Shown here: piece after piece, positions 33,240 through 45,449 of the stretch
Numbering within the stretch: position 1 is the stretch's first letter
How the letters are laid out: every line of letters starts with the position of its first letter
Assembly: GCA_015501605.1 (NCBI GenBank)
Contig: JADNRZ010000005.1
Coordinates: 1,550,001-1,614,000 of the forward strand
Reading direction: 5' to 3'
Length of the DNA: 64,000 bases
DNA from: Panaeolus papilionaceus
Lineage: Eukaryota > Basidiomycota > Agaricomycetes > Agaricales
Made by a program: the position numbers and the translations under genes
Notes under the pieces: generated by a model
What the model saw: only the letters and a program-made list of their open reading frames with translations
Databases searched by the model: none
Told to the model about the DNA's origin: nothing

Positions 33240-35874
33240 TGGGGAGCAGCAACGCCTGCAAAGGAAAAAACTGCTTTGTAAGCATGACTAAGCACCCAAA
33301 GGCTCAAGAAATGGATGCCCGATTTTGGTACAGTTAAGGGGACTTAGCATCTGGGTTAAGTATTAAAAATATGGTTTTTAGGTAAATAAATAAATCCTTA
33401 ACATTAAATGTAGAAAAAACGCGCTAGCTGAATAGGTTTGACCAAGGATTGAAGTGTTGAGAGCTGCACAAATAAATTTCATGTCAAGAATTCAAAGACA
33501 TATATTTTATAAGGCTAACAGCGCTATAACAAAGGGAAGAGGGTATGTGGAAATAGCTACAGTCGGGAAACGGTGCTGAAGCCAGGAGACACGCTTTGAT
33601 TGATTAAGTAATCACTAAATTAATCCGTCGCGTCATCGCGTCTGCGCCAAAACCTTACGCAAAATCTCTCCCTGGCCTCCCCGGGCCCAATATACCTCGC
33701 GAAAAATCATTCCATTTATCCAATACACTACTCCAAACATAAATGGGTGCAAAGAAGAAAAAACCAACAAAAAGGCGATCACTAGCACAACAATTGGTCA
33801 CTTTGAAGGCATCAGAAGCCTGCAGGAAGGTCAAGACTCCCAGCACCAAGCGTGCAATGGCCAAGGCAAAAAAAGCACTAGAAGTGAAGATTAAGAAGTC
33901 GATAAAGCCACCTAATGAAACGTACGAAGAACTGGAGCGCAACTTCAAGAATCTATACCGACGACACACACGACTGAAAGTCAGTAAAACCCAGAAAGAT
34001 GAAGAGTGTCATGCTCACAAGACAACCATTGAACATGCCGAAAACACGTCTCGAAAGCTGAAGAAGAGGGTCAACGAGCTGAGCAGTGAGTTAGCAAAGG
34101 TTTATGAGATGGTGAAGGTGTTGAAGGCGGAGGGTTTTGGTGCTGAGGATAGGAGGGAGAGGACGAACCTGAGCAAAGCAAATGGACGGATGCGAAAACA
34201 GATCGCAAAATATAAGGAGCATGTCAAACGACTCCTTCGTCTTCAGCCTCGACGCTACAACCTGTTCAAGAAGGGCACCTACACACGTCAAGCTCGGGCA
34301 TTAGCACGGTATATGGTTTCTAAAGGGATGGCAGAGAAGCATGTGGGTCTGGCGATTCAGGAAATTGGGCGCGTACTCGGAATCAAAGTGGGCCGCCGAA
34401 TGGACCAGCGAACCGTCCAGCGGTGTACGACAGAGGTTGGGGTGGCTGCAGATATTCAATTGGCCTATGAAGTTATAGCGAGCAATAGTAAGTGAATCAA
34501 GAATGAGTTTTATAAAATAAGTGCTAATCAAGGCGTAGAACTCACCTTCAGTTCCGATTCAACGTCCCACAAGCGTATCGAATATGAATCTCGGGCTATT
34601 GCCCTCGAAGTTGTGGATTGCAGAGTTCTGTGTTCTCGCCCTCTACCACCGCACTGTTTCTCGCCCATTCATGGAAACCGTTCGTCGTGTTCACAATCTA
34701 TTGGAGCTAGAGTCATTTTTTAGTGAGAAGGTGTCGTTTCTTGAGAAGGTTTCGCTCAATCCTTCAATCTGGATTGATGCTGGGTGGCAGGAGGAGGAAA
34801 CGATGCTGGGAGGAGGCAAGTGGTCAAGTGAAACCCACGATGTCTTCGCCGCTGTTCACAATCTTCGACCCTCACTGCCCCATTTGGCCAAGTCTGTTTC
34901 AGCATTCACATCTGGTGCTCGAGACGCTATGGTCAATCGCTTTTCGGATGAATTCAAAGATGATAGTGATATTTCGAGACTGTCAACAGAAGAACGAAGC
35001 AAGCTCCATTTTGCGTCAACAAACGACTTCAATGAGGGCGCACTTGGAAGCATGCGACTGGCACAGAGACATCGGCCTGCTGAAACACTTCACAAATTCA
35101 ACGCATCATTCAAATCGCATCGTAACGACACCGAGACATTTATTGAAGCAAAACTCAATACCATAGAAGACGACAAATACCTTCGAAAGGTAGCCCGGAC
35201 ACTCGATTCAAGCAAACAAACACAGAAGAGAAAGCAGGAGCAGATCGTCGCTGACAATCTTCGAGAGGGTGAGAACAAAGAGAAGCTGGCTAAACGGGTC
35301 GAAAAGGAGAATCAGCGGATGTCAGACATTGCGGACACTGAAGCACGGCTCATTTTGGATGAACTCGATGTGACCGACAATCTGACGGTTGATGAGCTCA
35401 ATCGGCAGCTTGACTACCATCGAGAGGCAGAGAAGGTGAATCCTCTTTGGATAAACCACCCCCTTCCTGTCAATAGGACAGTGCCATTGAAGTCACACAT
35501 GAAGAGGAAATCCGACAGGATTTTGGAGCTGAAATGGGCAATTTCCCGTTTCCATCTTCGAAATTTGACTAAAGAGGATTTACAGAGCTCTACGAAGATG
35601 ACGAAAACGACCAGTGGCGAGGTCGTTGTTAGCTCAGAGTCAAATGGATCCATTGAACCAGCATACGAGTCCGATTACGATGACGATATGGTTTAATTTA
35701 GTATATTAGCATCCTAATAATTAATTCAACTTAATTTAATTATATTCTTGATGTTTTATGGCTCAGGATAGCCTCGAATGCACCCTCCGATGTTTGATCA
35801 GTCGAAAACCACTTTTTGAGGAACTTTCTGCTTAGTAAGCGGCCGCGTTTGTTTGCAGGCGTTGCTGCTCCCCA
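33240..35874. mobile_element. DNA-transposon-like element with 23-bp terminal inverted repeats
   Basis: The left end (33240-33262) reads T-GGGGAGCAGCAACGCCTGC-AAA and the right end (35852-35874) is its exact reverse complement. The flanks carry a 7-bp direct repeat TTGCTTT (33233-33239 and 35875-35881), as left by cut-and-paste transposition. Subterminal DNA shares ACTAAGCA-type motifs in inverted orientation. The only gene inside is the coiled-coil protein at 33743-35696. I recognise that protein as a family with many copies in mushroom genomes, but I cannot assign the element to a named superfamily from the ends alone. Confidence 0.85.
33743..35696 (+). CDS. Element-borne coiled-coil / DNA-binding-like protein with internal deletion
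   Basis: Exon 1 (33743-34487) starts MGAKKKKPTKRRSLAQQLV. It encodes a Lys-rich N-terminus, a coiled coil (residues about 55-160) and a helical block ending in GRVLGIKVGRRMDQRTVQRC. After donor GTAAGT the acceptor at 34538 continues into TFSSDSTSHKRIEYESRAIA and ALEVVD, then shifts frame and stops. From 34624 a second open frame to 35696 begins FCVLALYHRTVSRPFMETV and carries the family's C-terminal region (NDFNEGALGSMRLAQRH ... SHMKRKSDRI ... acidic end). From memory of the family a central block of roughly 300 residues belongs between these points and is missing here. Splicing from 34488 to the acceptor at 34623 (TTGCAG) gives an open 605-residue protein. Role in transposition is likely but unproven. 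Confidence 0.6.
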
Positions 35875-35881
35875 TTGCTTT

Positions 35882-37075
35882 GAGTGTCGATGCTTATCGA
35901 TATTCTTTCAGAATCTCTCGGCTACATGATAAAGTCATGAGTAATCTTCAATCAGTCAAGTCAGCCCGTCCGGCATCGGAAGCGCAGACATACTCTATGC
36001 AGTTCCTTTGTTCCAGAGTTTACCGTCACGATCTTTTGAGCGAGTGGTTGGTGATCAAGGTATACAGTCTGACCCAGAGATCGACGACGTCATGCTCCAA
36101 ATACAGAGGAGTTTCATCGTTCTGGTGACTCCAACCGGACAAGTCTAATCTTGATAATTTTTTCCAGCGCATCCATTCAATTTCCATCGTTATAATGGGT
36201 GTTTCTACTCTTTTACAATTGGACATTTTACACAGGTAAGCCATCTGGATACGACCACTTAGAAACAATTTGCCCCTGTCTTTGCTGAAATGACAACATG
36301 TGATTCAATCATTGGTTTCAAAGCTGCAGTGCCCAATCAGGATCACTGTCGTCTCGTAATTGATGCGAGACGACAACAAAAAAGCTCAAGCGAATTTTGC
36401 AGGCAAGCTTGTTTCTTGACCACCATTCCTTCACCGTAGCAGGCTACGGGCGAAACCTCACCTCGTTACGGCCGACAGGGACAACAAAGGTTTAAATTGG
36501 CTCGATCGAAGACTCCCTGGATTGGGGTTTTTCGTTGTTTAAATAGACACGTCGAGAACAGTGTTTCTAAAAATAACCCAACTGTCGCTCCTTAACAAGC
36601 GGCAACAACTGTCCTGCAGGTACTTACAATAGCCGAAGCTTCTCGCGCATTGCATTTCTTCCCTCTAACTCACAACGCTCCATATAAATATAGCCAGGCG
36701 CAGCAGGTCGCATTCTTTCCAAGTATCCAACAGCATAAAACGCTACTGTCGTAGACGACCTTAGACATTTCTCACTCCTTCCTTTTCTTCCCTCAAAGTC
36801 GAAATTCAACTTTACAACGCTTGACCTTCGGGCTTGTAGTCATATTAGAGTCAAATTGGTGGATCGCATAGTGGAACCACCTTTATTCGGTCATCGACAC
36901 CCCATTTAGGATTTTCTGCTCGGCGCCACAGTGTCGTTCCACTGCTCGAAGGATTTTTTTGCGCAGTTATAAGCACACATTATCCTGTGCTCACCTCCAC
37001 CCCGAAACTCATTCCCTCGCCAACCTTTCGTTCTCATTTGATCCCACAACAATTTGCCGGTGAACTACTACAACG
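35882..37075. other. Intergenic, promoter region of DUF1769 gene
   Basis: No gene seen. A 9-bp-stem hairpin (GTCGTCTCG / CGAGACGAC) lies at 36348-36374. Confidence 0.4.
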
Positions 37076-38404
37076 ATGGCACCACGACTTCGTGTGCTTG
37101 CGGGTACTTCGGCCTCGAATATGCGACCGATCACGGATTTGATCAATACCGGTACACCGCATGCCATGCGTTCGAATGTATTCGAAGGATCGGTCGTTGC
37201 CTATGTCAAGGGACTCACGGACGAGCAAGGTAATGTTCGGGATTCTGAGTACTTCCATCGGAAAGACAGGGAAGGCGTCACTTGGAGCATACAAGTCCAA
37301 GGTATGTGAATTTTCCCTCATGCATCCGATATCCTTACCATGCAAATGCTCATCCATTCCAATCAACTCATCTATACAATCAAAACAGGCAGATTCCTCG
37401 TCCCTTTTTCATCGGATGACATCCTGTTTGGCAACACCTTCGATAGGCCACTTAAATTGCCCTGGGGTACTAGTGCGGTTCTCAAATTCATGAAGTAAGT
37501 ATCTTAATAAGCTCGTCTCAAAATAAACATTCATTCAACCACATCGTATCTGCGTTCTTCTTTTCGCTTATCTAGCTATATCGACCCAACACTGGAGCAT
37601 GAGCTCAGTTCGTCTACGAAACCTTGGGCTCTATCTCCACTCGTCTCGACAATGCCACATATGACGTATTCGAGACTTCCGTCATTGGATAGCAGTAGCG
37701 GCGGGAAAGACAGTCCGAGTCAGAGCGCAGCCAAGGAGGCGATGTCTTCATTCCCCCCGAAGGAGTCATTGAGAGACTCGACCCCAGATCTCTATCTCGC
37801 TCTTGTCGAAGACTCGGACGATACGGCGTCAACATCATCTGGCTCTAGCTCAGGGAGTATCAGCAGTAAAGCCAGCGCTCTCTCATCCTCGTCTCGGCTA
37901 AGCGGGAAGTCCTGGAGAAGGAAGAAACGGGAGCTGAAATGGGAGGAAAAGGTGGCTGAACTGAAGAGTTTAAGCGATTCGAGTAAGCGGAGAGGCTATT
38001 TTTCGAACAAGGAGAAGCGGAAGGAAGTCGTATTCGGACCGCAGGTTAGTTTGCACTCTTATTTTGTTCCAGTTTTCGTCGTTACGCTTCGCTTGTCGAT
38101 GTGCGTGCTTACTTACCCTGATACGCGCCCTCTTTCTTTATCTTAGGACGTCATCACTACTGATTTCTGCTATGGATTCATCAACTTTGCGCCTTCGCTA
38201 TCGTTACAACTCCCAGGGGGGCTATCTTTTGATCTTATGAAGTATTGGGACGGGCAGCCGGTTCGGTTTGTCTGCTGCCAGCGGAAGGGGTCCCATCCTG
38301 CGGACGAGTCTTCTGGTATTCTGGAGGATGACGATGAAACTGCGGATGACCCATGGGGCAGAGTATTTTGGTGTATATCCATTGAAATTGCGGATGACCA
38401 GTAG
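37076..38404 (+). CDS. DUF1769 (UPF0590-like) protein
   Basis: Four exons (37076-37301, 37389-37494, 37576-38044, 38147-38404) close at 352 residues. The N-terminal half has the DUF1769 start (RLRVLAGTSAS ... FLVPFSSDDILFGNTFDRP ... LPWGTSAVLKFMNYIDPTL). The C-terminal half has its conserved end (TTDFCYGFINFAPSL, LPGGLSFDLMKYWDGQPVRF, WGRVFWC). Between them is a Ser-rich insert and a basic stretch (KSWRRKKRELKW). The family is intracellular, widespread in fungi and of unknown function. There is no signal peptide or membrane segment. The start is the first in-frame ATG after a stop-containing leader and fits the family start. Confidence 0.9.
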
Positions 38405-39067
38405 AGATAATTTTGGGTCGTTTCTCTCCTCGGAGTCGTGTTGTGGGAGTACAGGCATGTAGTTTATTTTTAGAGGACTTTGGATAACAATACTTAGATT
38501 CAGCATAAGCTAGACCTCTCATGATTAATTCGAAGCAAAAATGATGTGGCTTGAAGGGTCAGTTGTCTCTGGCCTTGTGTCGAGTGACCCTGAGGTTCAA
38601 GGAAGGACAGAACGGTCACCCAAAGATTCGCGAGTGAATCAACCAACGAGCACGTCCTTTACAGACGACGCTGCTCGTTTGTTCTGCTCTACTTGCATGG
38701 GCTGCAATGGTTGACATCTTGGTTGAGCGGTCAGATCTCCAATCTACAAACTACGGTTGCCTTCCCAAGGGGAAGCGCCTGCCTACGGACAGTCGGCCCG
38801 CCTCGATTGCTCGACCCTCTTGTAGAAGTCGTAAAGTTATACCTCATGTCCAACCTGGCGCCGTGATTGAGTCGAACGCATTGCCTAAGGCTTGATATAC
38901 AAAGCACAGGTAAAAACACTAAACAATGAACACAACGTACACAGATTTAGGGATCGAATAGTTATATCTATAAATAGGAATCCATCGACGGCCATCGAGA
39001 GAGACTAGTTATTACAATGGGTATGGCATTATGGTCCGTATGGTGGGATATGGATCTAAGGGTAGAA
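38405..39067. other. Convergent intergenic space
   Basis: 3' flanks of the DUF1769 gene and of the minus-strand mini-exon gene. Nothing else seen. Confidence 0.35.
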
Positions 39068-39969
39068 CTATGACTCCGTGCTGCTGTCGCCTTCATGATC
39101 GGAGGGTTTCCCATCATCTGGGATGTTGATAGCAGCTCTTTGTCCACCGCGGTCAAGTCCTACACACACATTTGGGTGAGTAAACGCCGTATCCCCTTCG
39201 ATAGACAAGAATGTCACTGACGGCCTGGGATGGGGATGCCTAGAGTATTTTGTCGGCTGTGAGTTTTGAGCCTTTGCAGCTGTGATACGCTCCCCTGTGT
39301 GTCTTTGTCTGCTGGTAGTGTGACGAGCCTAGAAGGAGTCGTTGAGACCTAGAATCGCATTCGAAAATATGTCTGTGCCAATACTTACGCTCCTTGCGAT
39401 TTCCTCCGGGGAGGAGGCGGCCTTGACATCAATTAAACTCAGCATAACGGTCTACCACACTGACCAAGTAAAATCTTACAGTCTTCAAAGATATCAGAAT
39501 CATTTCGGCGAAGCTGTAGTGGAATTCTGACTTACGAAGACAGGGCATCGGTTTCGTCGGCTACCTTTCTGTCGGGATCCATTCAGTAAAATTAAATATG
39601 TTCCACCCAGTCATAAATCTTACTTCTCTTCAGAGATAGGGCTTGTTCTGCAGAATGAAAGATGAGATGATGTTTTCCCCTTTGGAGAGAGAATTGAAAA
39701 GCTTACGAATCGGACGTCTTCTCGTCTCCCATGCTAATGGTTAGATTGGAAGAAATGAATCCAAGATGAACGGTGCGAATGGTAAGCGCAAAGGAAAGCC
39801 TTACCTCTGGGATTCTTCCCCTTTGCTACCGGGATCTTTAGCATTATTCCCCTGGGTCAAATATTTTAAAATCAGAATTAGAAACCTCATAGAAACATGA
39901 GACGATACTCACAGCGCTCGGATCAGATATCGACTTGCTTGAGCCGGCGGTATTGCTAGACGAGGCCAT
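39068..39969 (-). CDS. Small hydrophilic protein encoded by many mini-exons, unrecognised
   Basis: The ATG at 39969 starts MASSSNTAGSSKSISDPSA. At least four well-formed short introns follow (donors GTGAGT, GTAAGG, GTAAGC, GTAAGA; acceptors CCCAG, TTAG, GCAG, ACAG) with exons of only 15-60 nt, adding GNNAKDPGSKGEESQS, MGDEKTSD and TSPISEEK. The downstream part is less certain. A donor GTAAGT after ALS, an AASSPEEIARS exon, and a final exon ending GGQRAAINIPDDGKPSDHEG before a TAG at 39068-39070 all look coding. Joining them consistently requires either a 22-nt intron or a different splice choice. The product is acidic, Ser-rich, without membrane segment or known domain. Exon boundaries after about 39590 should be treated as tentative. 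Confidence 0.5.
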
Positions 39970-42154
39970 CAATGACAGGCGCTATAACACCGAGATGGAT
40001 AGAGAGGCGAGAAATTGTATAGAAAAATTTCTTGGGGAGAAACTTTCAACCCTCCTTGTGGATGCTCGGTTTTATACCTGCCAGGCCGTTCGATAGAGGT
40101 GGCTAGAAAAAGCACACGGCGTTGCTGGGGAAAAGAACCCTGAACGGGTTTATATTGCTAGTGATTTGGTGATTGATGTAAAAAGCCTCTTTGCCTGCCT
40201 CATGCCACCCCTTCTGGAACGAATGGAGTTGCCCATTATCAACACCATTCGGGACCCACAACAGCAGGGTTCGGTGATTTTACAGCTATCTAAAAAAGCC
40301 CCTAAAGAAATGAAATTATTGCAGGGTACTTCATGTCACCATTAACAGGTTATCTCGAAGACGTACCGGTCAAATGCACCTGTGCTAAATCATGAATGAT
40401 TTCATTTAAGGATCGCCATTTTTAAAAACGTGGCTTGGGCAAACCTGAAGGTGCCTTTGCCGAAAGCTCTGACCGGTTGCTCGACTCCGAATGCGTGACA
40501 ACTGGACGATGGATCAACCCTGGCTTACTAAAACGGTGCTTCCACACGATGGCACCCCCATTGGCATGTTGTTCCCACTGCTGGGGTATAGCGTCCTCAT
40601 TCTGCTACCTTGAGGTCAACTTCTGTCACTGTCGAATGATTGCCTACAAAAACATCGATATATTACCCCTGAAGGAGCTGTTCAATGACAGCTCAGTGGT
40701 AGTGGCGTCAGTACAATGTGCCCCAAGTTTCTGGGGATCTTACGACTAGCATATGTTGCTGATATGTGTCTCCATGTGATGCGACGAGGGTCAAACCATA
40801 CTGGAACGCTATCCACAAGCAACTTGAGGCAATAACTTCTTGGGGAACAGGAAGTTTGTCAACAATACTTGGCTTGAAATTTTTGGCGACCACGCAAAAA
40901 GTATAGTCGCAAGCGGCTGTGAAGATAGATGCATGATTACAGCATTGGCGACGCTTCTAGAGAAGTTCGAATGGACAAGAACGACAGGTAAGTAAATTCC
41001 TTTAGATGCTGCAACTCGGATCTAACTTCATGGAGGTCTGATTTGAAGTGACCGTGAGGTATGGTAACGATTCATTACCGAAATATTGCCCGTTCAGACA
41101 ATGGCCAAAGTTTCGACGTTCAGGTGAACCCTTCATGACCGAGTCTGATGTCCAGTCCTGAAAGCTCTTTAACACAATAAGGTTCAATGGAGGTGATATG
41201 AGCTTCTCCGCTTCATGATCGTCGACTTACTATCACGCGCTCCTCACATCGCGCTGTACGCGTTTGGAGAGACACCGCAAGGTAACCCATTATTCCTCCC
41301 CATGAGAACATGGTCTCATTTTGGTATTTAACACAGGGAAACGTCTTGTTAATAATGAATTTTGGTCTCAGAAAAGACGCGCGTCAAATATGTGGTTGGC
41401 TGGACGTGTTTGATCAAATCGCAGGAATTTGGCGCGTAAACGCTGCCCAGATCAGGGAACCATTTGGGTATTTTTATCTCAAATTGTCCACAATTTCGTG
41501 TTTCCCTTGACCTCGCTTCATCCCTTCCACGACAGCTCTAGCAGACTAGAAACTATGTCAATGGTTGGTGATACAGTGCGTTTACATAACGTCGACAATC
41601 CAAGCCAAAAAGCCACCGAAATTTTGCTCTCTCTTCGAGGACTGGGAGGTCATGTGTCTTACACAACCATTAGGCTGCATCCCAGAATAGACGCAACGTC
41701 AGAACCACCGTAATTTATCCGGGAATTGCTCCTGTTTATATTATGGGCAACATACCACCCGTGCCGTCCGCCTCGACTGATCATCTTCTCGCTCACTTCA
41801 AGCCTTCTTGGAGGTCATGAGTACCCCGTCGGGCCTTCACACTACGACTTGAAGCACTTCTTCTCTCAACACTTGACATAAAGACGGGTGCTTTCTTCTC
41901 CTCTAACGAAACATATTTGGTTGGTTAAGCTTCTTTTCTCCAATGTTAATCCAATAATGGCTTGATTCCACAGATTATGCGGCGACTTGGTGGTGCTTCA
42001 TGTTCTCGTCGCCCCTGTCGTCATGAATTACCGACGCAGCTCCGGCCCTCCATGTTCCCTCCCTTGCTTCTCATTTGGCCTAATATCACCCGGCATCCGA
42101 CAACTATAAAGTACCGACTCTGACACCTTACTAAAGGAAGGACACCATCTCGCC
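39970..42154. other. Intergenic, 2.2 kb, no gene seen
   Basis: Divergent space between the mini-exon gene and the galactanase. The open frames (for example 40435-40749 and 41429-41713) start at weak codons, and I recognise nothing in them. Confidence 0.4.
42105..42110 (+). promoter_or_regulatory. TATA-box candidate of GH53 gene
   Basis: TATAAA located 45 bases before the start codon of the galactanase. The short spacing suggests a compact 5' UTR. Confidence 0.5.
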
Positions 42155-43538
42155 ATGCGATTCATAATCCCCCTGTTGCTTGCCTGCGTCTCGCTCTTCC
42201 AGTCTGTTCACGCCCTTCAATACAAAGGCGCTGATTTCAGCTCGCTTATAAACCTCGAGAACTCAGGCAGGACATACAAAGACAATGGTTCCACTCAAAA
42301 GCTGGAGACCATTCTACATAATCACGGTACTAATCTCGCACGTATTCGTATCTGGACCAGCAATAGCTACTCGAACTATAACCTGGATTATGCGCTCGCG
42401 CTAGCTAGGCGTGCTAGAGCCGCAGGGATGGAGATCATGGTAGACTTCCACTACAGCGACACTTGTATGCTTCTTGCCTTCTGAGCCACCTATGCCGTTA
42501 TTAACCAGCCAATTTATCCCTGTGACTATCAAATATTAGGGGCTGACCCAGGAAAGCAAGCAACCCCTTCCGCGTGGCCCAAGGACTTGAACGGCCTCAA
42601 CACTCAAATTTACACGTCCGTATCTGGTTTGGTTGCCATTTATCACCGTTCATAAATTGTGCTGACTGTGCTTTGCAGCTATACTTTGAGCACCATCCAG
42701 ACCTTCGTTAATCAAGGGATCCCCGTCCGTTTCGTCCAGGTAATTCGGTCTTCTACCACTCAGCCGTTAAAGAAGAGACCGTTAATTTATCCCATTTCCA
42801 TAGATCGGAAACGAAATTAACGACGGAATGTTATGGCCAGTAGGACGTATTTCCGTCAATGGATTTTCACCGGTCTCTCAGCTCCTGCATTCCGCAGCCA
42901 ATGCTGTTCGAGCTGCATCACCTAGCACCCGCATTATGATCCATCTCGCCAACGGTTGGGACTGGGGTGGTGTCAACTGGTTCTTTAACTCCATCTTCAG
43001 GCAGGGCCAATTTGCCACAGGGGACTACGATGTTGTCGGCTTCTCAATGTACCCCTTCTATAATACCGGAGCCACCTACAGTGCCCTGCGATCAAGCCTG
43101 CAAAATACCGTTAATAAGCTCGGAAAGGCAAGTTCGAAATTCATGTCAGCTCCTTAACCACAAAGCTGATTATGTATGCGATATTAAGGACATCATGGTT
43201 GTTGAAACCGACTGGCCTGCGGTCTGCTCTGGCGTGACCATGAGTGAACGTTCAATCGCTATCTCTGCTGCTGGACAATCTACCTGGGTTGCTGGAATCA
43301 GGGATGCGTTATCAAGCATTGGCAGTCGCGGCATTGGCATCGTGTACTGGGAGCCTGCCTGGATTGGAAATGCAGGGTTGGGCTCTGCCTGCTCGGTAAG
43401 TTGTGTCAAGGATTATACTCAGGTCGTGTCATTGCGCCACTGGGATTCTTACGTTGTTTTATCCTGCAGGATGCGTTGCTTGTTGATGGGTCAGGTAATA
43501 CTCGCAGTAGCATCAACATGTTCTCCTCAAGTATGTAG
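42155..43538 (+). CDS. Secreted arabinogalactan endo-beta-1,4-galactanase, GH53
   Basis: Six exons (42155-42464, 42540-42615, 42679-42739, 42804-43127, 43189-43395, 43470-43538) give 348 residues, the usual GH53 length. A signal peptide (MRFIIPLLLACVSLFQSVHA) precedes LQYKGADFSSL. The TIM-barrel landmarks are ARIRIW, DFHYSDTWADPGKQ, VQIGNEIN with the acid/base Glu, and VVETDWP with the nucleophile Glu. The enzyme hydrolyses beta-1,4-galactan side chains of pectic rhamnogalacturonan I outside the cell. Intron 4 (43128-43188) has a GC donor (AAG|GCAAGT) and an ordinary AG acceptor; it is required to join GK to DIMVVETD. The last codons (AGT ATG TAG) overlap a GTATGT-like donor, so a longer last exon cannot be ruled out. 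Confidence 0.93.
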
Positions 43539-44525
43539 ATCGTATCCTCCTTTGGAGCGCACTTCCATCCGAAATTTAATTTACTCTGGGAGAACAAATC
43601 CGCGGCCATGCGCCCTTAATTATACAGTGACGATGACTGGAGATTGTGCCGTGTGGCAATTATTATGTGGCATATGCACATAATCTGTTTTCACTGGTTG
43701 ATAACCTTTCATGATCAGCCTGTCTGACTATGTCCACTTGTTCGCATCTTTCCTTTTCATTTATGTCACCACGATCACCTTGTGACTACAGATCTTGTAC
43801 CAATGGCTCTGGCCACGTCATATTCGAAGTGAGTCGTTGCTATCGCTCTGATGTTGCTCACTACTCGTTCCAAAAATAGTCATACAGCGCGGGTGCTTCG
43901 CTTGGTGGGTCATCTGAAAAGTAGTGGGGAACAAGCAAAGATTTGACCAACCCGAACAACGCCACGCGATTTACTGAATCCATATGCCAGAGCATGCGAT
44001 AAATATAATTACAACAACGAAGATATGTATGACCATATTAACCTTCTGAGCATCGAGTTTACTTCATGCAGGCAAGTACCTATCAAAGGAGTAAAACTCT
44101 GAGATGTCATTGTAGCCAGATGGTGGCTTTAGAGACTTACAATTCGAAACCATTTACCGATATCGATCTAATTAATGTCTGTGATGGAGGTCAGCCCTTG
44201 CTTCTATATTTCGAAGGTTTTTGATGCTATAGACTCAGAGCCCACTGTGATTGTATGGCGCCTGATTCAATTTTTGTGTGACCAATACATATATTTAAAA
44301 TTAGAACGTCAATCCACGCGCTGCTCAGGTTAATTTTGTAACTTTGGAGTGCCCTTCAAAGACCAATGCATCTTTGCCAACAATATTTCGAATCTAACGT
44401 GAGTATCAGCCATCTGTAGCAGAATGACTGACTGATGGTTATATCTGGGGCAGGCTCTCATTTAAAAAGGCCACGAACAACCGCAGAGAACATTAACCAG
44501 CTCCCAGCTCGTTAAAGCCTTTGTC
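43539..44525. other. Intergenic between GH53 and GH25-like genes
   Basis: About 1 kb. It holds the 3' flank of the galactanase and the promoter of the lysozyme gene, with a TATA-like TTTAAAAA near 44460. Confidence 0.35.
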
Positions 44526-45449
44526 ATGTTCCGCTCATTCCTCTTCATCACTGCTCTCGTTTCTGTGGCTCACGCCCTCGTCTCTGCTGTCGACTCTTCG
44601 CAGCTTGTGTCCGTGGCCACCTACCAAAAGGCCAAGAGCCAGGGCTTCACCAAAGCCATCATTCGAGGCTATCAGGAGGCTTGCGGCTCCGGAGGTCGTG
44701 TCGATCCCAACTTCGTCCAAACATATAAAAATGCCCGTGCTGCCGGCATCACCAACATAGATATGTACTGGTTCCCTTGCACTGGCTCGGGTAACCCCTG
44801 CAAGTCTTATGCGACCCAAATTGCCGAGATTGGCGCAACTTTCAATGCCAACTCGATGCAAATTGGTACCATCTGGGTTGACATCGAGAAGGATTCCACT
44901 TGTAACAACGTAAGTGCCTCATACCATGGTCTCGGGACCTCCGCGATATGAGCAATTGTCTGACCCGTCGACGCATTCACTTTTTTCAACAGTGGAACTA
45001 CGGGACTTCAGGCAATCTTGCACAAGCTAAAGCCATCGTCTCTGCTCTCAAGGCCAGTGGCTACCACTTCGGCATCTACAGCAGCCCAGGAGTAAGTCTC
45101 ACAGGCGTGTTCTTCATGGTTCCTAAATGCTGACTTCTCAACAGGAATGGGGCAACATCTTCGGCTCATCCGGTGCTGTAGTCGACTCATCTGCTCCCCT
45201 CTGGTTCGCAAACTGGAACAACGTCCAGGTAAGCCCAAACAGTTAATTTCACCACTCGAAAGACCACTCGTCTGATGACACACTTCACCAGAGCCTCACC
45301 TTGGGAGGAGGCTTCGGAGGGTAAGCTCCTATCATATGCCTCATTTCGTTCAATCTAACAATTTCTTCAGATGGACAAGTGCTGTTGGACACCAGTACAC
45401 CGACGTCTCTGCCTCTGGCTTGTTCGACCTCAATGTCTTTGCCAGCTAA
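44526..45449 (+). CDS. Secreted GH25-like lysozyme family protein
   Basis: Five exons (44526-44909, 44993-45091, 45145-45228, 45292-45320, 45371-45449) close at 224 residues. The signal peptide MFRSFLFITALVSVAHALVS leads to AVDSSQLVSVATYQKAKSQG. The strands of a small TIM-barrel-like fold follow: KAIIRGYQ, AAGITNIDMYWFPC, IGTIWVDIEKDS with adjacent Asp and Glu as candidate catalytic acids, YHFGIYSSPGEWGNIFG, PLWFANWN and HQYTDVSASGLFDLN. The pattern resembles the GH25-type lysozymes known from Entamoeba and nematodes and found in some fungi, which cleave bacterial peptidoglycan. Four Cys residues could form disulfides. Activity is inferred from family only. A decayed tandem copy lies 1 kb downstream. 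Confidence 0.8.

Noticed and set aside
36348..36374. 9-bp stem hairpin GTCGTCTCG / CGAGACGAC
   Set aside because: Single short palindrome with no flanking repeats or nearby gene end; likely chance.
40435..41713. Two plus-strand open frames upstream of the galactanase
   Set aside because: Weak or absent ATG starts, no codon-pattern or homology support.
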